A stretch of DNA of 32,091 nucleotides from Mesorhizobium sp. B2-7-1 (GCF_006440735.1 NZ_VFUA01000076.1:1-32091), one strand, 5' to 3'. Positions 1-7,356 are shown, counted from the stretch's first letter. Made by a program: numbers and translations. The notes: generated by a model from the sequence alone, not told the origin.

Positions 1-62
1 GGACGACATTCCGGGCGTCGGCCGCTTCGCCGTCGTCGCCGATCCGCAAGGGGCGGCCTTCA
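1..62. repeat. Inverted copy of VOC gene segment, left arm
   Basis: Bases 1-62 are the exact reverse complement of 634-695, inside the VOC gene. Identity stops abruptly at 62/63. The other boundary lies outside the window, so the true repeat may be longer. Such long perfect identity inside a coding region indicates a recent inverted duplication or an assembly or library chimera. Confidence 0.9.
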
Positions 63-190
63 GCGGCGTGAAAACCTGCCCTGGCATCCGCAAGAGCGTG
101 CGCTTCAAGCTCGCCGGCGGCGCGGCGATCATCCAGCTCAGCGGCGCGAAAAAGGCCGATCTCAAGGTGGCGGTGCTGACGCCGGAATGA
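2..190 (+). CDS. 3' end of an unrecognised or chimeric ORF, cut by the window edge
   Basis: An open frame runs from the window edge to a TGA at 188-190. Its first 20 codons encode DDIPGVGRFAVVADPQGAAF, identical in sequence and frame to part of the VOC protein on the opposite strand further right. The remaining 42 residues (SGVKTCPGIRKS... to VAVLTPE) are unrelated to VOC proteins and I do not recognise them. The change falls exactly where the 62-bp inverted repeat ends. The tail is probably the true C-terminus of an unknown protein and the head a duplicated or misjoined VOC fragment. It cannot be told whether the fusion is translated. Confidence 0.35.
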   Translation, partial: DDIPGVGRFAVVADPQGAAFSGVKTCPGIRKSVRFKLAGGAAIIQLSGAKKADLKVAVLTPE

Positions 191-219
191 TCCGGCGCCA
201 GCCCATCCAGTAAGCGCTG

Positions 220-996
220 CTACCGCGCCGGAGCCAGCAAGGCGAAATGCGCGCCTTGCGGGTCCTGGCACTGGATGATCCATTGGCCGCTCGGCACGTC
301 CATCGGTCCCATCAGCACCTTGCCGCCATTGTCGGTGACGCGCTTGGCCGCGGCGTCGATGGCTTCGACGTTGAAATAGAACTGCCAGACGGCGACCGGG
401 ATCTGCGGCGGCTTGTTCATGATGCCGCCGCCGGATTCGGGGCCGGCACCGAAAGTCTGGTAGATGCCCATCTCGCCCATGTCGAACTGGCCGGCGCTCT
501 GCCAGCCGAACTGGCTGGAATAGAAGTCGAAGGCGGCCTTCCAGTCCGAGGTGTAGAGCTCCTGCCAGCCGACATGGCCGAGCGTGGTCGCGGGCACCGG
601 CGGCTGTTCGGGCTGGTTGGGCTGCAAGAACATGAAGGCCGCCCCTTGCGGATCGGCGACGACGGCGAAGCGGCCGACGCCCGGAATGTCGTCCGGCGCG
701 CGATGCACCACACCGCCGGCGTCCTTGAGCGCTTGCGTCGAGGCGTCGACGTCCTTGGTGTATATGTAGCCCACCCAGGCTGGCGGCATGCCCATCTTGG
801 CGGGCTCTTCCGGCATGGTCATCAACCCGCCCACGCCGCGCACGGCGGAGTTCACGACGATGTAACGGGGCATGCCGGGCGCCTTGTCGAAGGGCTCGGC
901 TTTCCAGCCGACAACGGCAGTGTAGAAAGCCTCGGCGGCGTCGAGATCGGTGGTCATCAATTCGTACCAGAAGAAAGGTTGCGGGGATTTCGGCAT
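220..996 (-). CDS. VOC family (glyoxalase/bleomycin-resistance fold) protein with two domains
   Basis: A 258-residue protein with two tandem vicinal-oxygen-chelate domains, about residues 5-125 and 135-256. Each opens with the typical start (FFWYELMTTD, VGWQELYTSD), has a D..A..FY...GW stretch, and closes with a DPQGA motif (VVADPQGAAF, QCQDPQGAHF). VOC folds usually bind a divalent metal and serve in isomerisation, dioxygenation or resistance. This subgroup is common in soil bacteria and its substrate is unknown. The ATG at 996 is chosen because GAGGAG lies 7 nt upstream; a GTG at 1011 would add five residues and overlap that site. It appears monocistronic. The end of domain 1 is duplicated in inverted orientation at the window start. 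Confidence 0.85.
   Translation of the reverse strand: MPKSPQPFFWYELMTTDLDAAEAFYTAVVGWKAEPFDKAPGMPRYIVVNSAVRGVGGLMTMPEEPAKMGMPPAWVGYIYTKDVDASTQALKDAGGVVHRAPDDIPGVGRFAVVADPQGAAFMFLQPNQPEQPPVPATTLGHVGWQELYTSDWKAAFDFYSSQFGWQSAGQFDMGEMGIYQTFGAGPESGGGIMNKPPQIPVAVWQFYFNVEAIDAAAKRVTDNGGKVLMGPMDVPSGQWIIQCQDPQGAHFALLAPAR
634..695. repeat. Inverted copy of VOC gene segment, right arm
   Basis: This is the right arm of the 62-bp perfect inverted repeat that starts the window. It lies inside the minus-strand VOC gene and covers the end of the first VOC domain. It appears to be the native copy, because the VOC reading frame continues intact on both sides. Confidence 0.9.
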
Positions 997-1104
997 GGTC
1001 GGTCTCCTCACTGGTTCAGGCAGCGATCGCGGTTCGATCCATCCTAGGACGATCTCGGCAACGGAAATCCGACATCTGGGCCAAAAATCGGGAACGGCAA
1101 GGCG

Positions 1105-1209
1105 CTAGATCGTTTCACCCGTTTCGCGGAAACGGCGAACCGCTCCATCTCTTTTGTTTTACGCAATTCTGGACGGAAAACCGCTACGCACTTTTTCCTG
1201 GAATTGCTC
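1105..1209. repeat. Dispersed rhizobial palindromic repeat, family A, copy 1
   Basis: A non-coding element of about 105 bp with two imperfect hairpin units. It contains CGTTTCnCGGAAACGGCG and a GCAATT...AATTGC pair around a GGACGGAAAACCGC core. The copy at 13754-13857 has the same architecture. It lies between the divergent VOC and chaC genes, so it may carry their promoters or merely separate them. Confidence 0.75.
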
Positions 1210-1275
1210 AACACCAGCGGTCTTGCGTGCCCGAGGGTTTTCGACTTTGCTGCCGTCAAAGAGGGGCTTGTTTCC

Positions 1276-2010
1276 ATGCGTCGAATGTCGCTCACGCCTG
1301 AGCTTGTGGCTCTGTGCCATCGTGAGGAAACCGATCCCGGTCCGAGCTGGGAGTGGACGCAGCTCAGCGACGACGATTTCAGCATGCTCGCCTCGCGCCT
1401 CGGCAATGAAGCCGATGAGGGTCCACTCTGGGTGTTCGCCTATGGCTCGCTGATCTGGAAGCCTGCCTTCGAATCGGTCGAACAGCGGCGTGCGGCGGCA
1501 CATGGCTGGCACCGGTCGTTCTGCCTCGACATAGAGCGTTGGCGAGGCAGCCGCGAACAGCCCGGATTGATGATGGCGCTGGAGCGCGGCGGGCGCTGCG
1601 ACGGCGTCATCTACCGCCTGCCGGATGGCGAAAAACCCGCACAGATCGAACGCCTGTTGCGACGCGAAATCGACGATCACGAGGCCGTCAGCTCGGTCCG
1701 GTGGGTTCCGGTGCGCACGGCGCAAGGGCCGCTGCGGGCGCTGGGCTTCTGGGTCGGCGTGACCGGCAAGGGCACTTCGCTCAGGCAGCCGCTGGCGAGG
1801 GTAGCGCAGATACTGGCACGCGCGTGCGGCCATGTCGGCTCCGGCGCGGAGTATCTTTACAACACCGTCAGCCATCTCGAGACATTCGGCATTCATGACC
1901 GCAATCTGTGGCGGCTGCAGGACCTGGTGGCGGACGAAATCCGTTCGATCCACGGTCACATGATCGTCGGAAGCGAGCCGGCGGCCATGGATGTCGCTGC
2001 TATAACATGA
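1276..2010 (+). CDS. chaC: ChaC-type gamma-glutamylcyclotransferase
   Basis: A 244-residue protein of the ChaC/GGCT family, which cleaves glutathione to 5-oxoproline and Cys-Gly in the cytoplasm. The substrate-binding loop FAYGSLIWKP is at residues 54-63. The family stretches HGWHRSFCLDIERWRG, an RGGRCDGVIYRLPDG segment and GAEYLYNTV follow in the usual order. The length fits bacterial ChaC (about 230 residues) with a short N-terminal extension. The ATG at 1276 begins MRRMSLTPEL; the open frame extends upstream to 1204, but that part runs into the palindromic repeat. No strong ribosome-binding site is seen, and an ATG three codons on (MSLTPEL) is equally possible. No neighbour suggests an operon. 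Confidence 0.85.
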   Translation: MRRMSLTPELVALCHREETDPGPSWEWTQLSDDDFSMLASRLGNEADEGPLWVFAYGSLIWKPAFESVEQRRAAAHGWHRSFCLDIERWRGSREQPGLMMALERGGRCDGVIYRLPDGEKPAQIERLLRREIDDHEAVSSVRWVPVRTAQGPLRALGFWVGVTGKGTSLRQPLARVAQILARACGHVGSGAEYLYNTVSHLETFGIHDRNLWRLQDLVADEIRSIHGHMIVGSEPAAMDVAAIT

Positions 2011-2029
2011 CTATAATTATCATGTTTTT
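2004..2029 (+). terminator. AT-rich inverted repeat with T run at the chaC stop codon
   Basis: AACATGA (2004-2010) and TCATGTT (2020-2026) form a 7-bp stem around a 9-nt loop, and the T run reaches 2029. The left arm contains the chaC stop codon. The stem is AT-rich and therefore a weak terminator; it could instead be an operator for the preT promoter. Confidence 0.35.
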
Positions 2030-2059
2030 ATGCAACCAATACAGTAACTTGGTCGAAAA

Positions 2060-2075
2060 TTGACCAATTGATAAA
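2060..2075 (+). promoter_or_regulatory. Candidate RutR-type operator upstream of preT
   Basis: TTGACCAATTGATAAA matches the E. coli RutR operator consensus TTGACCANNTGGTCAA at 12 of 14 specified positions, with a perfect left half. It overlaps a second inverted repeat, TTGGTC-n7-GACCAA (2049-2067). The site centre is about 57 nt before the preT ATG, in an AT-rich region expected to hold the promoter. Two RutR-like regulators are encoded further right in this locus. Confidence 0.6.
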
Positions 2076-2124
2076 AAAATAAAACGTGCTAGCCTTCCCC
2101 AAAACGACAACAAGGGGAACTGGA

Positions 2125-3489
2125 ATGGCGACTGGTCATTTCATCGAAGGCATTGCCGGCGGCCGGCTGTCTTCAGAGCAATATGCCGACAATTTTTCCG
2201 ACCTGCATCCGCCGCTCGACCACCACGAGGCGCTGGTCGAATCCGATCGCTGCTATTTCTGCTACGACGCGCCGTGCATGAACGCATGTCCGACCTCGAT
2301 CGACATCCCGCTGTTCATCCGGCAGATCGCGACCGGCAATCCGCTTGGCTCGGCCAAGACGATCTTCGACCAGAACATCCTTGGCGGCATGTGCGCCCGC
2401 GTCTGTCCGACGGAGACGTTGTGTGAAGAGGTGTGCGTGCGCGAGGTGGCGGAAGGCAAGCCGGTGCAGATCGGCCGGCTGCAGCGCTACGCGACCGACG
2501 TCGCCATGAGCGAGGAGAAGCAGTTCTACAAGCGCGCCGAAGCGACGGGCAAGAGCATTGCCGTGGTCGGCGCCGGGCCGGCGGGGCTGGCGGCGGCGCA
2601 TCGGCTTGCCCGCCACGGCCATGAGGTGACGATCCTGGAGGCGCGGCCGAAGGCCGGCGGCCTCAACGAATATGGCATAGCCGCCTACAAGAGCGTCGAC
2701 GATTTCGCCCAGGCCGAGGTCGACTACGTCACCGCGATCGGCGGCATCGACATCCAGAACGGCAAGGCGCTCGGGCGCGACTTCCAGTTGGCCGACCTGA
2801 TGCGCAACTACGACGCCGTATTCCTTGGGCTGGGGCTCGGCGGCGTCAACGCGCTGCGCGCCGATGGCGAGGACACGGATGGTGTCGCCAATGCCGTCGA
2901 GTTCATCTCGGAACTGCGCCAGGCGAGCGATCTCTCCAGCCTGCCGGTCGGCCGGCGCGTCGTCGTCATCGGCGGCGGCATGACGGCGATCGATGCCGCG
3001 GTGCAGTCGAAGCTGCTCGGCGCGGAAGAGGTGACGGTCTGCTACCGGCGCGGCCAGGAACACATGAACGCCTCCGGCTTCGAGCAGGATCTGGCCGCCG
3101 CCAACGGCGTCACCATCCGCCACTGGCTGCAGCCGAAGCGCGTCCTTGCCGAGAACGGCAAGGTTTCGGCGATCGAGCTCGAATATACGGCGATGAACGG
3201 CGACAAGCTCGCCGGCACCGGCGAACGGCTCACGCTTGTCGCCGACCAGGTGTTCAAGGCGATCGGCCAGAGTTTCGTGCCGGCGCATCTCAACGGCAGC
3301 GGCGAGCAGATCGATCTCGAGGGCGGACGCATTAGGGTCGATGCGGAAGGCCGCACTTCGCTGGCAAAAGTCTGGGCCGGTGGCGATTGTATCTTCGGCG
3401 GCGACGACCTCACAGTCTCGGCGGTGGCGCAAGGGCGCGACGCCGCCGAGAGCATCCACCGGGCGCTGACCTCAAACGGGAGGGCATGA
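2125..3489 (+). CDS. preT: NAD-dependent dihydropyrimidine dehydrogenase, FAD/Fe-S subunit PreT
   Basis: A 454-residue protein resembling E. coli PreT and the glutamate synthase small subunit. It takes electrons from NADH through FAD and Fe-S clusters to PreA, which reduces uracil or thymine to the 5,6-dihydropyrimidine, the first step of reductive pyrimidine breakdown. Two N-terminal cysteine groups lie at C43/C46/C51/C55 and C90/C94/C100/C104. An FAD-binding GAGPAGLAAA begins at residue 149, and an NAD-binding IGGGMTAIDAA lies near residue 290. The start at 2125 has AAGGGGA 6 nt upstream; the frame extends back to a GTG at 2086 without a ribosome-binding site. It overlaps or nearly abuts preA, implying co-translation. 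A RutR-like operator lies upstream. Confidence 0.93.
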   Translation: MATGHFIEGIAGGRLSSEQYADNFSDLHPPLDHHEALVESDRCYFCYDAPCMNACPTSIDIPLFIRQIATGNPLGSAKTIFDQNILGGMCARVCPTETLCEEVCVREVAEGKPVQIGRLQRYATDVAMSEEKQFYKRAEATGKSIAVVGAGPAGLAAAHRLARHGHEVTILEARPKAGGLNEYGIAAYKSVDDFAQAEVDYVTAIGGIDIQNGKALGRDFQLADLMRNYDAVFLGLGLGGVNALRADGEDTDGVANAVEFISELRQASDLSSLPVGRRVVVIGGGMTAIDAAVQSKLLGAEEVTVCYRRGQEHMNASGFEQDLAAANGVTIRHWLQPKRVLAENGKVSAIELEYTAMNGDKLAGTGERLTLVADQVFKAIGQSFVPAHLNGSGEQIDLEGGRIRVDAEGRTSLAKVWAGGDCIFGGDDLTVSAVAQGRDAAESIHRALTSNGRA

Positions 3490-3491
3490 GC

Positions 3492-4805
3492 ATGGCAGAC
3501 ATCCGCAACAATTTCGTCGGCATCAAGTCGCCCAATCCGTTCTGGCTGGCCTCGGCGCCGCCGACCGACAAGGCCTACAATGTCATCCGCGCCTTTAAGG
3601 CCGGCTGGGGCGGCGTGGTATGGAAGACGCTGGGCGAGGAAGGCCCGCCGGTCGTCAACGTCAACGGGCCGCGCTACGGCGCGATCTGGGGCGCCGACCG
3701 CCGTCTGCTCGGCCTGAACAATATCGAGCTAATCACCGACCGCGACCTGCAGGTCAATCTGCGCGAGATCAAGCAGGTCAAGAAGGACTGGCCGGACCGC
3801 GCCATCGTCGTCTCGCTGATGGTTCCCTGCGTCGAGGATGCCTGGAAGGCGATCCTGCCGGTGGTCGAGGACACGGAAGCCGACGGCATCGAGCTCAATT
3901 TCGGCTGCCCGCATGGCATGTCGGAACGCGGTATGGGCGCGGCCGTCGGGCAGGTGCCCGAATACATCGAGATGGTGGTGCGCTGGTGCAAGCAGAATAC
4001 CCGCATGCCGGTCATCACCAAGCTGACGCCCAACATCACCGATGTGCGCAAGCCCGCGCGCGCGGCGCACGCCGGCGGTACCGACGCGGTGTCGTTGATC
4101 AACACCATCAACTCGATCACCGGCGTCGATCTCGACTCATTCGCGCCGCAGCCGACCATCGACGGCAAGGGCTCGCATGGCGGCTATTGCGGTCCGGCGG
4201 TGAAGCCGATCGCCATGAACATGGTGGCCGAGATCGCTCGCGATCCCGAAACGCACGGCCTGCCGATCTCCGGCATCGGCGGCATCACCACCTGGCGGGA
4301 TGCCGCCGAATTCATGGCGCTCGGCGCCGGCAATGTGCAGGTCTGCACCGCGGCCATGACCTACGGCTTCAAGATCGTGCAGGAGATGATCGCCGGGCTG
4401 GAGAACTGGATGGACGAGAAGGGCCATGCCTCGCTCTCGGACATCATCGGCCGCGCAACGCCCAACGTCACCGACTGGCAGTATCTCAACCTCAACTATG
4501 TCGCCAAGGCGCATATCGACCAGGACGCCTGCATCAAATGCGGCCGCTGCCATATCGCCTGCGAGGACACCTCGCACCAGGCGATCACCAGCATGGTCGA
4601 CGGCGCCAGGCATTTCGAGGTGATCGAGGCCGAATGCGTCGGCTGCAACCTCTGCGTCAATGTCTGTCCGGTCGAGGGCTGCATCACCATGGAGCCGCTG
4701 GCCGCCGGCGCGATGGACGAGCGAACCGGCAAGCCGGTATCGCCGATCTACGCCAACTGGACGACACACCCCAACAACCCGATGGCCAAGGTGGCTGCGG
4801 AATAA
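3492..4805 (+). CDS. preA: NAD-dependent dihydropyrimidine dehydrogenase, catalytic subunit PreA
   Basis: A 437-residue FMN and Fe-S subunit with a dihydroorotate-dehydrogenase-like TIM barrel (about residues 5-320) and a C-terminal ferredoxin domain. The active-site loop LNFGCPHGMSERGMG carries the catalytic cysteine C129, as in mammalian DPD. Two 4Fe-4S motifs are complete: C337/C340/C343/C347 and C372/C375/C378/C382. With PreT it reduces uracil and thymine using NADH. Two starts are possible: ATG 3486, overlapping the preT stop as ATGA, or ATG 3492, which is 7 nt after GGGAGGG. The second has the better spacing and is used here. Either way the two genes are translationally coupled. The next gene is behind a long palindromic repeat. 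Confidence 0.94.
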   Translation: MADIRNNFVGIKSPNPFWLASAPPTDKAYNVIRAFKAGWGGVVWKTLGEEGPPVVNVNGPRYGAIWGADRRLLGLNNIELITDRDLQVNLREIKQVKKDWPDRAIVVSLMVPCVEDAWKAILPVVEDTEADGIELNFGCPHGMSERGMGAAVGQVPEYIEMVVRWCKQNTRMPVITKLTPNITDVRKPARAAHAGGTDAVSLINTINSITGVDLDSFAPQPTIDGKGSHGGYCGPAVKPIAMNMVAEIARDPETHGLPISGIGGITTWRDAAEFMALGAGNVQVCTAAMTYGFKIVQEMIAGLENWMDEKGHASLSDIIGRATPNVTDWQYLNLNYVAKAHIDQDACIKCGRCHIACEDTSHQAITSMVDGARHFEVIEAECVGCNLCVNVCPVEGCITMEPLAAGAMDERTGKPVSPIYANWTTHPNNPMAKVAAE

Positions 4806-4806
4806 G

Positions 4807-5032
4807 CTTGGGTTCCTCGCCCCACGCAGTGGGGAGAGGTGACCCGGCGAAGCCGGGACGGAGAGGGGCCTTCGGGACGACTGGACACTGCCGAGGCCCC
4901 AGATTGTCTTTTATCTATCTTTCTTGCGCCTAGTCCCTGACCGGTTTTGGCTTCGCAGAGGGCGTCCCCCTCTCCGTCCCGGCTTCGCCGGGCCACCTCT
5001 CCCCCGCTTTGCGGGGTGCGAGGAACCCAAGT
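4807..5032. repeat. Large palindromic element with two facing arms of about 62-67 bp
   Basis: The left arm (4807-4868) and the reverse complement of the right arm (4966-5032) share CTTGGGTTCCTCGC, GAGAGGTG, CCCGGCGAAGCCGGGACGG and AGAGGGG with only a few differences. Each arm contains two small hairpins, for example CCCCAC-gca-GTGGGG at 4820-4834 and CCCGGC-gaa-GCCGGG at 4843-4857. The roughly 97-bp centre has no gene. It resembles REP/MITE-like intergenic repeats of rhizobia and could end preTA transcription. It fills most of the 345-bp gap before the Rrf2 gene. Confidence 0.8.
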
Positions 5033-5109
5033 TCTGCGAAGCGCCTCTCTCTCACTCTCTGTCATTGCGAATCGGCGGGCACTCTTCATTTCTCTATTGC
5101 AGATAAAAA

Positions 5110-5122
5110 TTATCCAGGATAA
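5110..5122. promoter_or_regulatory. Candidate operator of the Rrf2 regulator
   Basis: TTATCC-A-GGATAA is a perfect 13-bp palindrome about 30 nt before the Rrf2 start. It overlaps a second palindrome, GATAA-aaa-TTATC (5102-5114). Rrf2 proteins commonly bind such short palindromes and control their own operon, so autoregulation is inferred. The reverse complement of its right half recurs at 8268-8277 in the SDR/XRE intergenic region. Confidence 0.55.
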
Positions 5123-5151
5123 AACATATCGACGAATAGGAGATCGAAGCC

Positions 5152-5670
5152 ATGAAGCTGAGCGAAGGGGTCGAGGCGGCCATTCACTGCACAGCGACGC
5201 TGGCGAGCGTCGACGGCAACAGCACCATGCCGGGCGCGGCGCTTGCCGAGTGCTTCGGGCTGTCGCCGAGCTATCTCTTGAAGCATCTCAACCAGCTCAC
5301 GGCGGCGCGCATCCTGGAATCGCTGCCGGGGCCGGCGGGCGGCTATCGGCTGGCCCGAGCGGCGGAACAGATCACGTTGCTCGACGTCGTGCTGGCCGTC
5401 GAGGGACGGGAGCCTGCTTTTCGCTGCGGCGAAATCCGCCAGCGTGGCCCGGTCAAGATCGACGCGTCGGCCTATGTCAAACCCTGCGGCATCAATGCCG
5501 CGATGCTCAAGGCCGAGCGCGCCTATCGGGCGGCGCTCGCCGAAGTGAAGATATCCGACATCGTGGCGGAGTACGCCGCGGAAGGCGATCCGCGATCCTA
5601 TGCTGCAAGCTGCGCTTTCGTCGAGCGCCACCAGCGGCCGCAGAAATCCGCTTCATCCAAGCAGATCTAG
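5152..5670 (+). CDS. Rrf2 family transcriptional regulator
   Basis: A 172-residue Rrf2/BadM-type regulator. The N-terminal winged helix-turn-helix (about residues 8-75) shows the family signature LAECFGLSPSYLLKHLNQL followed by GPAGGYRLAR. Cysteines are at 13, 34, 92, 112 and 144. Their spacing does not match the C-x5-C-x7-C motif of Fe-S IscR/NsrR, so cluster binding is doubtful and a thiol-redox or metabolite signal is more likely. AGGAGA lies 8 nt before the ATG. It is the first gene of a probable operon with an AhpD-like gene 28 nt downstream and doxX, a setting typical of redox stress control. The palindrome just upstream is its likely operator. Confidence 0.88.
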   Translation: MKLSEGVEAAIHCTATLASVDGNSTMPGAALAECFGLSPSYLLKHLNQLTAARILESLPGPAGGYRLARAAEQITLLDVVLAVEGREPAFRCGEIRQRGPVKIDASAYVKPCGINAAMLKAERAYRAALAEVKISDIVAEYAAEGDPRSYAASCAFVERHQRPQKSASSKQI

Positions 5671-5698
5671 ACCCACCCAAAAACTGGAAGGAAAGACG

Positions 5699-6157
5699 AT
5701 GAAACAGAGAATGCAGTTCTTCGCCAAAGCGCCGGAGATCATGAAGGCGGTGTCGGCACTCAACAAGGCCGTCGACGAATGCGGGCTGGAGGTGAGCCTG
5801 CTGCACCTGATCAAGCTCAGGGCTTCGCAGATCAATGGCTGCTCGTATTGCGTCGAGATGCACAGCCGTGAGGCGAGGCGCGACGGCGAGACCGAAACCC
5901 GGCTCTATCTCGTCGCCGCCTGGAAGGAATCGCCGCTGTTTTCCGAGCGCGAACGCGCCGCCCTTGCGTGGACCGAGGCCGTGACGCTGATCGCCGACAA
6001 TGGCGTGTCGGACGAGCTCTACACCCGCACGCTCGAGCATTTCTCGGAAGAGGAGCTGGTCAAGCTCTCGGTCGCGCTCGGCATGATCAACACCTGGAAC
6101 CGGCTGTGCATTCCGTTCCACGCCATTCATCCGATGCCGTCCGCAAAAGCCGCCTGA
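5699..6157 (+). CDS. AhpD-like carboxymuconolactone decarboxylase family protein
   Basis: A 152-residue CMD-domain protein. The motif NGCSYCVEMHSREAR supplies a CxxC pair (C48, C51) and H55, the arrangement used by AhpD for thiol-based peroxide or alkylhydroperoxide reduction. The ring-cleavage decarboxylase subgroup lacks the CxxC. GGAAGGAAAG just before the ATG is a good ribosome-binding site. It follows the Rrf2 regulator by 28 nt and is followed by a strong terminator, then doxX. A peroxidase or quinone-related antioxidant role is likely, but the substrate is unknown. It is not recognisably linked to pyrimidine metabolism. Confidence 0.87.
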   Translation: MKQRMQFFAKAPEIMKAVSALNKAVDECGLEVSLLHLIKLRASQINGCSYCVEMHSREARRDGETETRLYLVAAWKESPLFSERERAALAWTEAVTLIADNGVSDELYTRTLEHFSEEELVKLSVALGMINTWNRLCIPFHAIHPMPSAKAA

Positions 6158-6171
6158 GTTTATCCATCGAC

Positions 6172-6203
6172 AGCGTGGGCCTGTGATGGGCCCACGCTTT
6201 TTT
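6172..6203 (+). terminator. Rho-independent terminator between the AhpD-like gene and doxX
   Basis: AGCGTGGGCC (6172-6181) pairs perfectly with GGCCCACGCT (6189-6198) across a 7-nt loop, followed by six T (6198-6203). This is the strongest intrinsic terminator in the window. It lies 15 nt after the AhpD-like stop and 20 nt before the doxX start, so it would attenuate or separate doxX expression. Confidence 0.85.
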
Positions 6204-6222
6204 CATTTTCAGGATCAACGAC

Positions 6223-6600
6223 ATGTTTGAGAATTTTCAGAACGAGATTCTGGTTGTGGCGCGCCTGCTGCTCGGCGGCGCCTTCGTCTTTGCCGGCCTG
6301 CGCAACATCCAGAACAGAAAGCTGGTCGCGTCGTTGATGGCCGCGCGCGGCGTGCCGCGGGCGACGCTGGCTCTGTGGTTGGGTATCGTGCTGCAGGTCG
6401 TTGCCGGCGTGCTGGTGATCGCCGGCCTATGGACCGCTTTGGCAGCCGCCGCGCTGATCGTCTTCCTCGTCGTCGCGACGCCGATGTTCCACAATTTCTG
6501 GGACCATCAAGGCGCGGATCGCGCGTCACGCATCAACGGCGTCGTCAGCAATGTCGCTTTGGCCGGTGGGTTCCTGGCGCTGATCGCGCAGGGCGTGTAG
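6223..6600 (+). CDS. DoxX family membrane protein
   Basis: A 125-residue integral membrane protein of the DoxX/SURF4-like group. It opens with VARLLLGGAFVFAGLRNI, the typical first helix, and continues with hydrophobic spans near residues 48-68, 70-85 and 105-123. The MFHNFWD segment before the last helix is common in the family. Members are linked to oxidative stress or quinone chemistry, but the activity of most is unknown. AGGAT lies 8-12 nt before the ATG. It lies in the same direction as the Rrf2 and AhpD-like genes, but an intrinsic terminator stands in between, so expression would need read-through or its own promoter, which I could not identify. Confidence 0.85.
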   Translation: MFENFQNEILVVARLLLGGAFVFAGLRNIQNRKLVASLMAARGVPRATLALWLGIVLQVVAGVLVIAGLWTALAAAALIVFLVVATPMFHNFWDHQGADRASRINGVVSNVALAGGFLALIAQGV

Positions 6601-6633
6601 GCGGCCGCGCTGTCGCGGCCGCGAGCGTCCGGG

Positions 6634-7356
6634 CTAGGCAGCGAACCTCAGGCCGCCGTCGCAGGTGAGCACCTGGCCGGTCATGAAGCCGTTGGAGACC
6701 AGGAAGGCGATCGCCTCGGCGACATCCTCGGCGCGTCCGATGCGGCCGACCGGCGTCTTGCTGGCATATTCGGCAAACACCGCCTGCCGCTGCTCCTCGG
6801 GGAGAAAATCCCACCAGGGCGTGTCGATGACGCCGGGCGCCACAACGTTGACGCGCAGCGGCTTCAGCTCGACCGCCAGGATCGGCGCGACGGTCAAGAG
6901 CATGCCGTTGATGGCGCCGATGCCGGCGACACCGGGCGCCGCGATCTGCGCCGAGACGGCCGAGATGAAGGTGACCGATCCGGCTTTGTTCAAGGTCGGC
7001 AGGGCCGCCTGCAGACAGGACAATTGCGGCCGGATCTTCTCGTCGACGCCGCTGCCGATGTCAGCGAGGTCGAGCGTCGCGAACGGTCCAAGCCCCTTGC
7101 CGCCGCTCGCGGCGAGAACCAGGTGATCGACCGGCCCGAGTTCACCGAAGAAATGCCGAACCTCGTCCGGCTTTGCGGCGTCAAACACGGCCTTGCCGAC
7201 GGTGCCGCCAAGGGCCTTCCACGCGCCTTTGAGCTTCTCCTCGTTGCGGCCGGTGATGGTCACTTTCATGCCGGGGCCGACCAGCCGTTTGGCCGTGGCA
7301 AGGCCGATGCCGGACGAGCCGCCGATGATGACGCAATGTTCGATGGTCTCGCTCAT
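6634..7356 (-). CDS. SDR family protein lacking the canonical Tyr/Lys catalytic pair
   Basis: A 240-residue Rossmann-fold protein. The cofactor loop GGSSGIG is at residues 12-18, TGRNEEKL follows strand 2, and LAASGG stands where NNAG is usual. Ser132 fits the catalytic serine. The YxxxK positions are occupied by Ile146 and Asn150 in the stretch GIGAINGMLL. The C-terminal part, RVNVVAPGVIDTPWW and a final GQVLTCDGG, is normal. From memory, a divergent SDR subgroup with an Asn in this place is widespread, so this may be a stable variant and not a decayed gene. Its ATG overlaps the stop of the upstream SDR gene as ATGA. The activity is unknown. Confidence 0.85.
   Translation of the reverse strand: MSETIEHCVIIGGSSGIGLATAKRLVGPGMKVTITGRNEEKLKGAWKALGGTVGKAVFDAAKPDEVRHFFGELGPVDHLVLAASGGKGLGPFATLDLADIGSGVDEKIRPQLSCLQAALPTLNKAGSVTFISAVSAQIAAPGVAGIGAINGMLLTVAPILAVELKPLRVNVVAPGVIDTPWWDFLPEEQRQAVFAEYASKTPVGRIGRAEDVAEAIAFLVSNGFMTGQVLTCDGGLRFAA

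Noticed and set aside
1105..1209. Possible small RNA or CRISPR-like repeat
   Set aside because: There is only one unit here with no spacer series; the relatives are scattered, so it is a dispersed palindromic repeat.
2173..3459. A 428-codon minus-strand frame opposite preT
   Set aside because: preT has full cysteine, FAD and NAD motifs in the other strand; the minus frame shows only composition-driven repeats of Arg, Ala and Asp.
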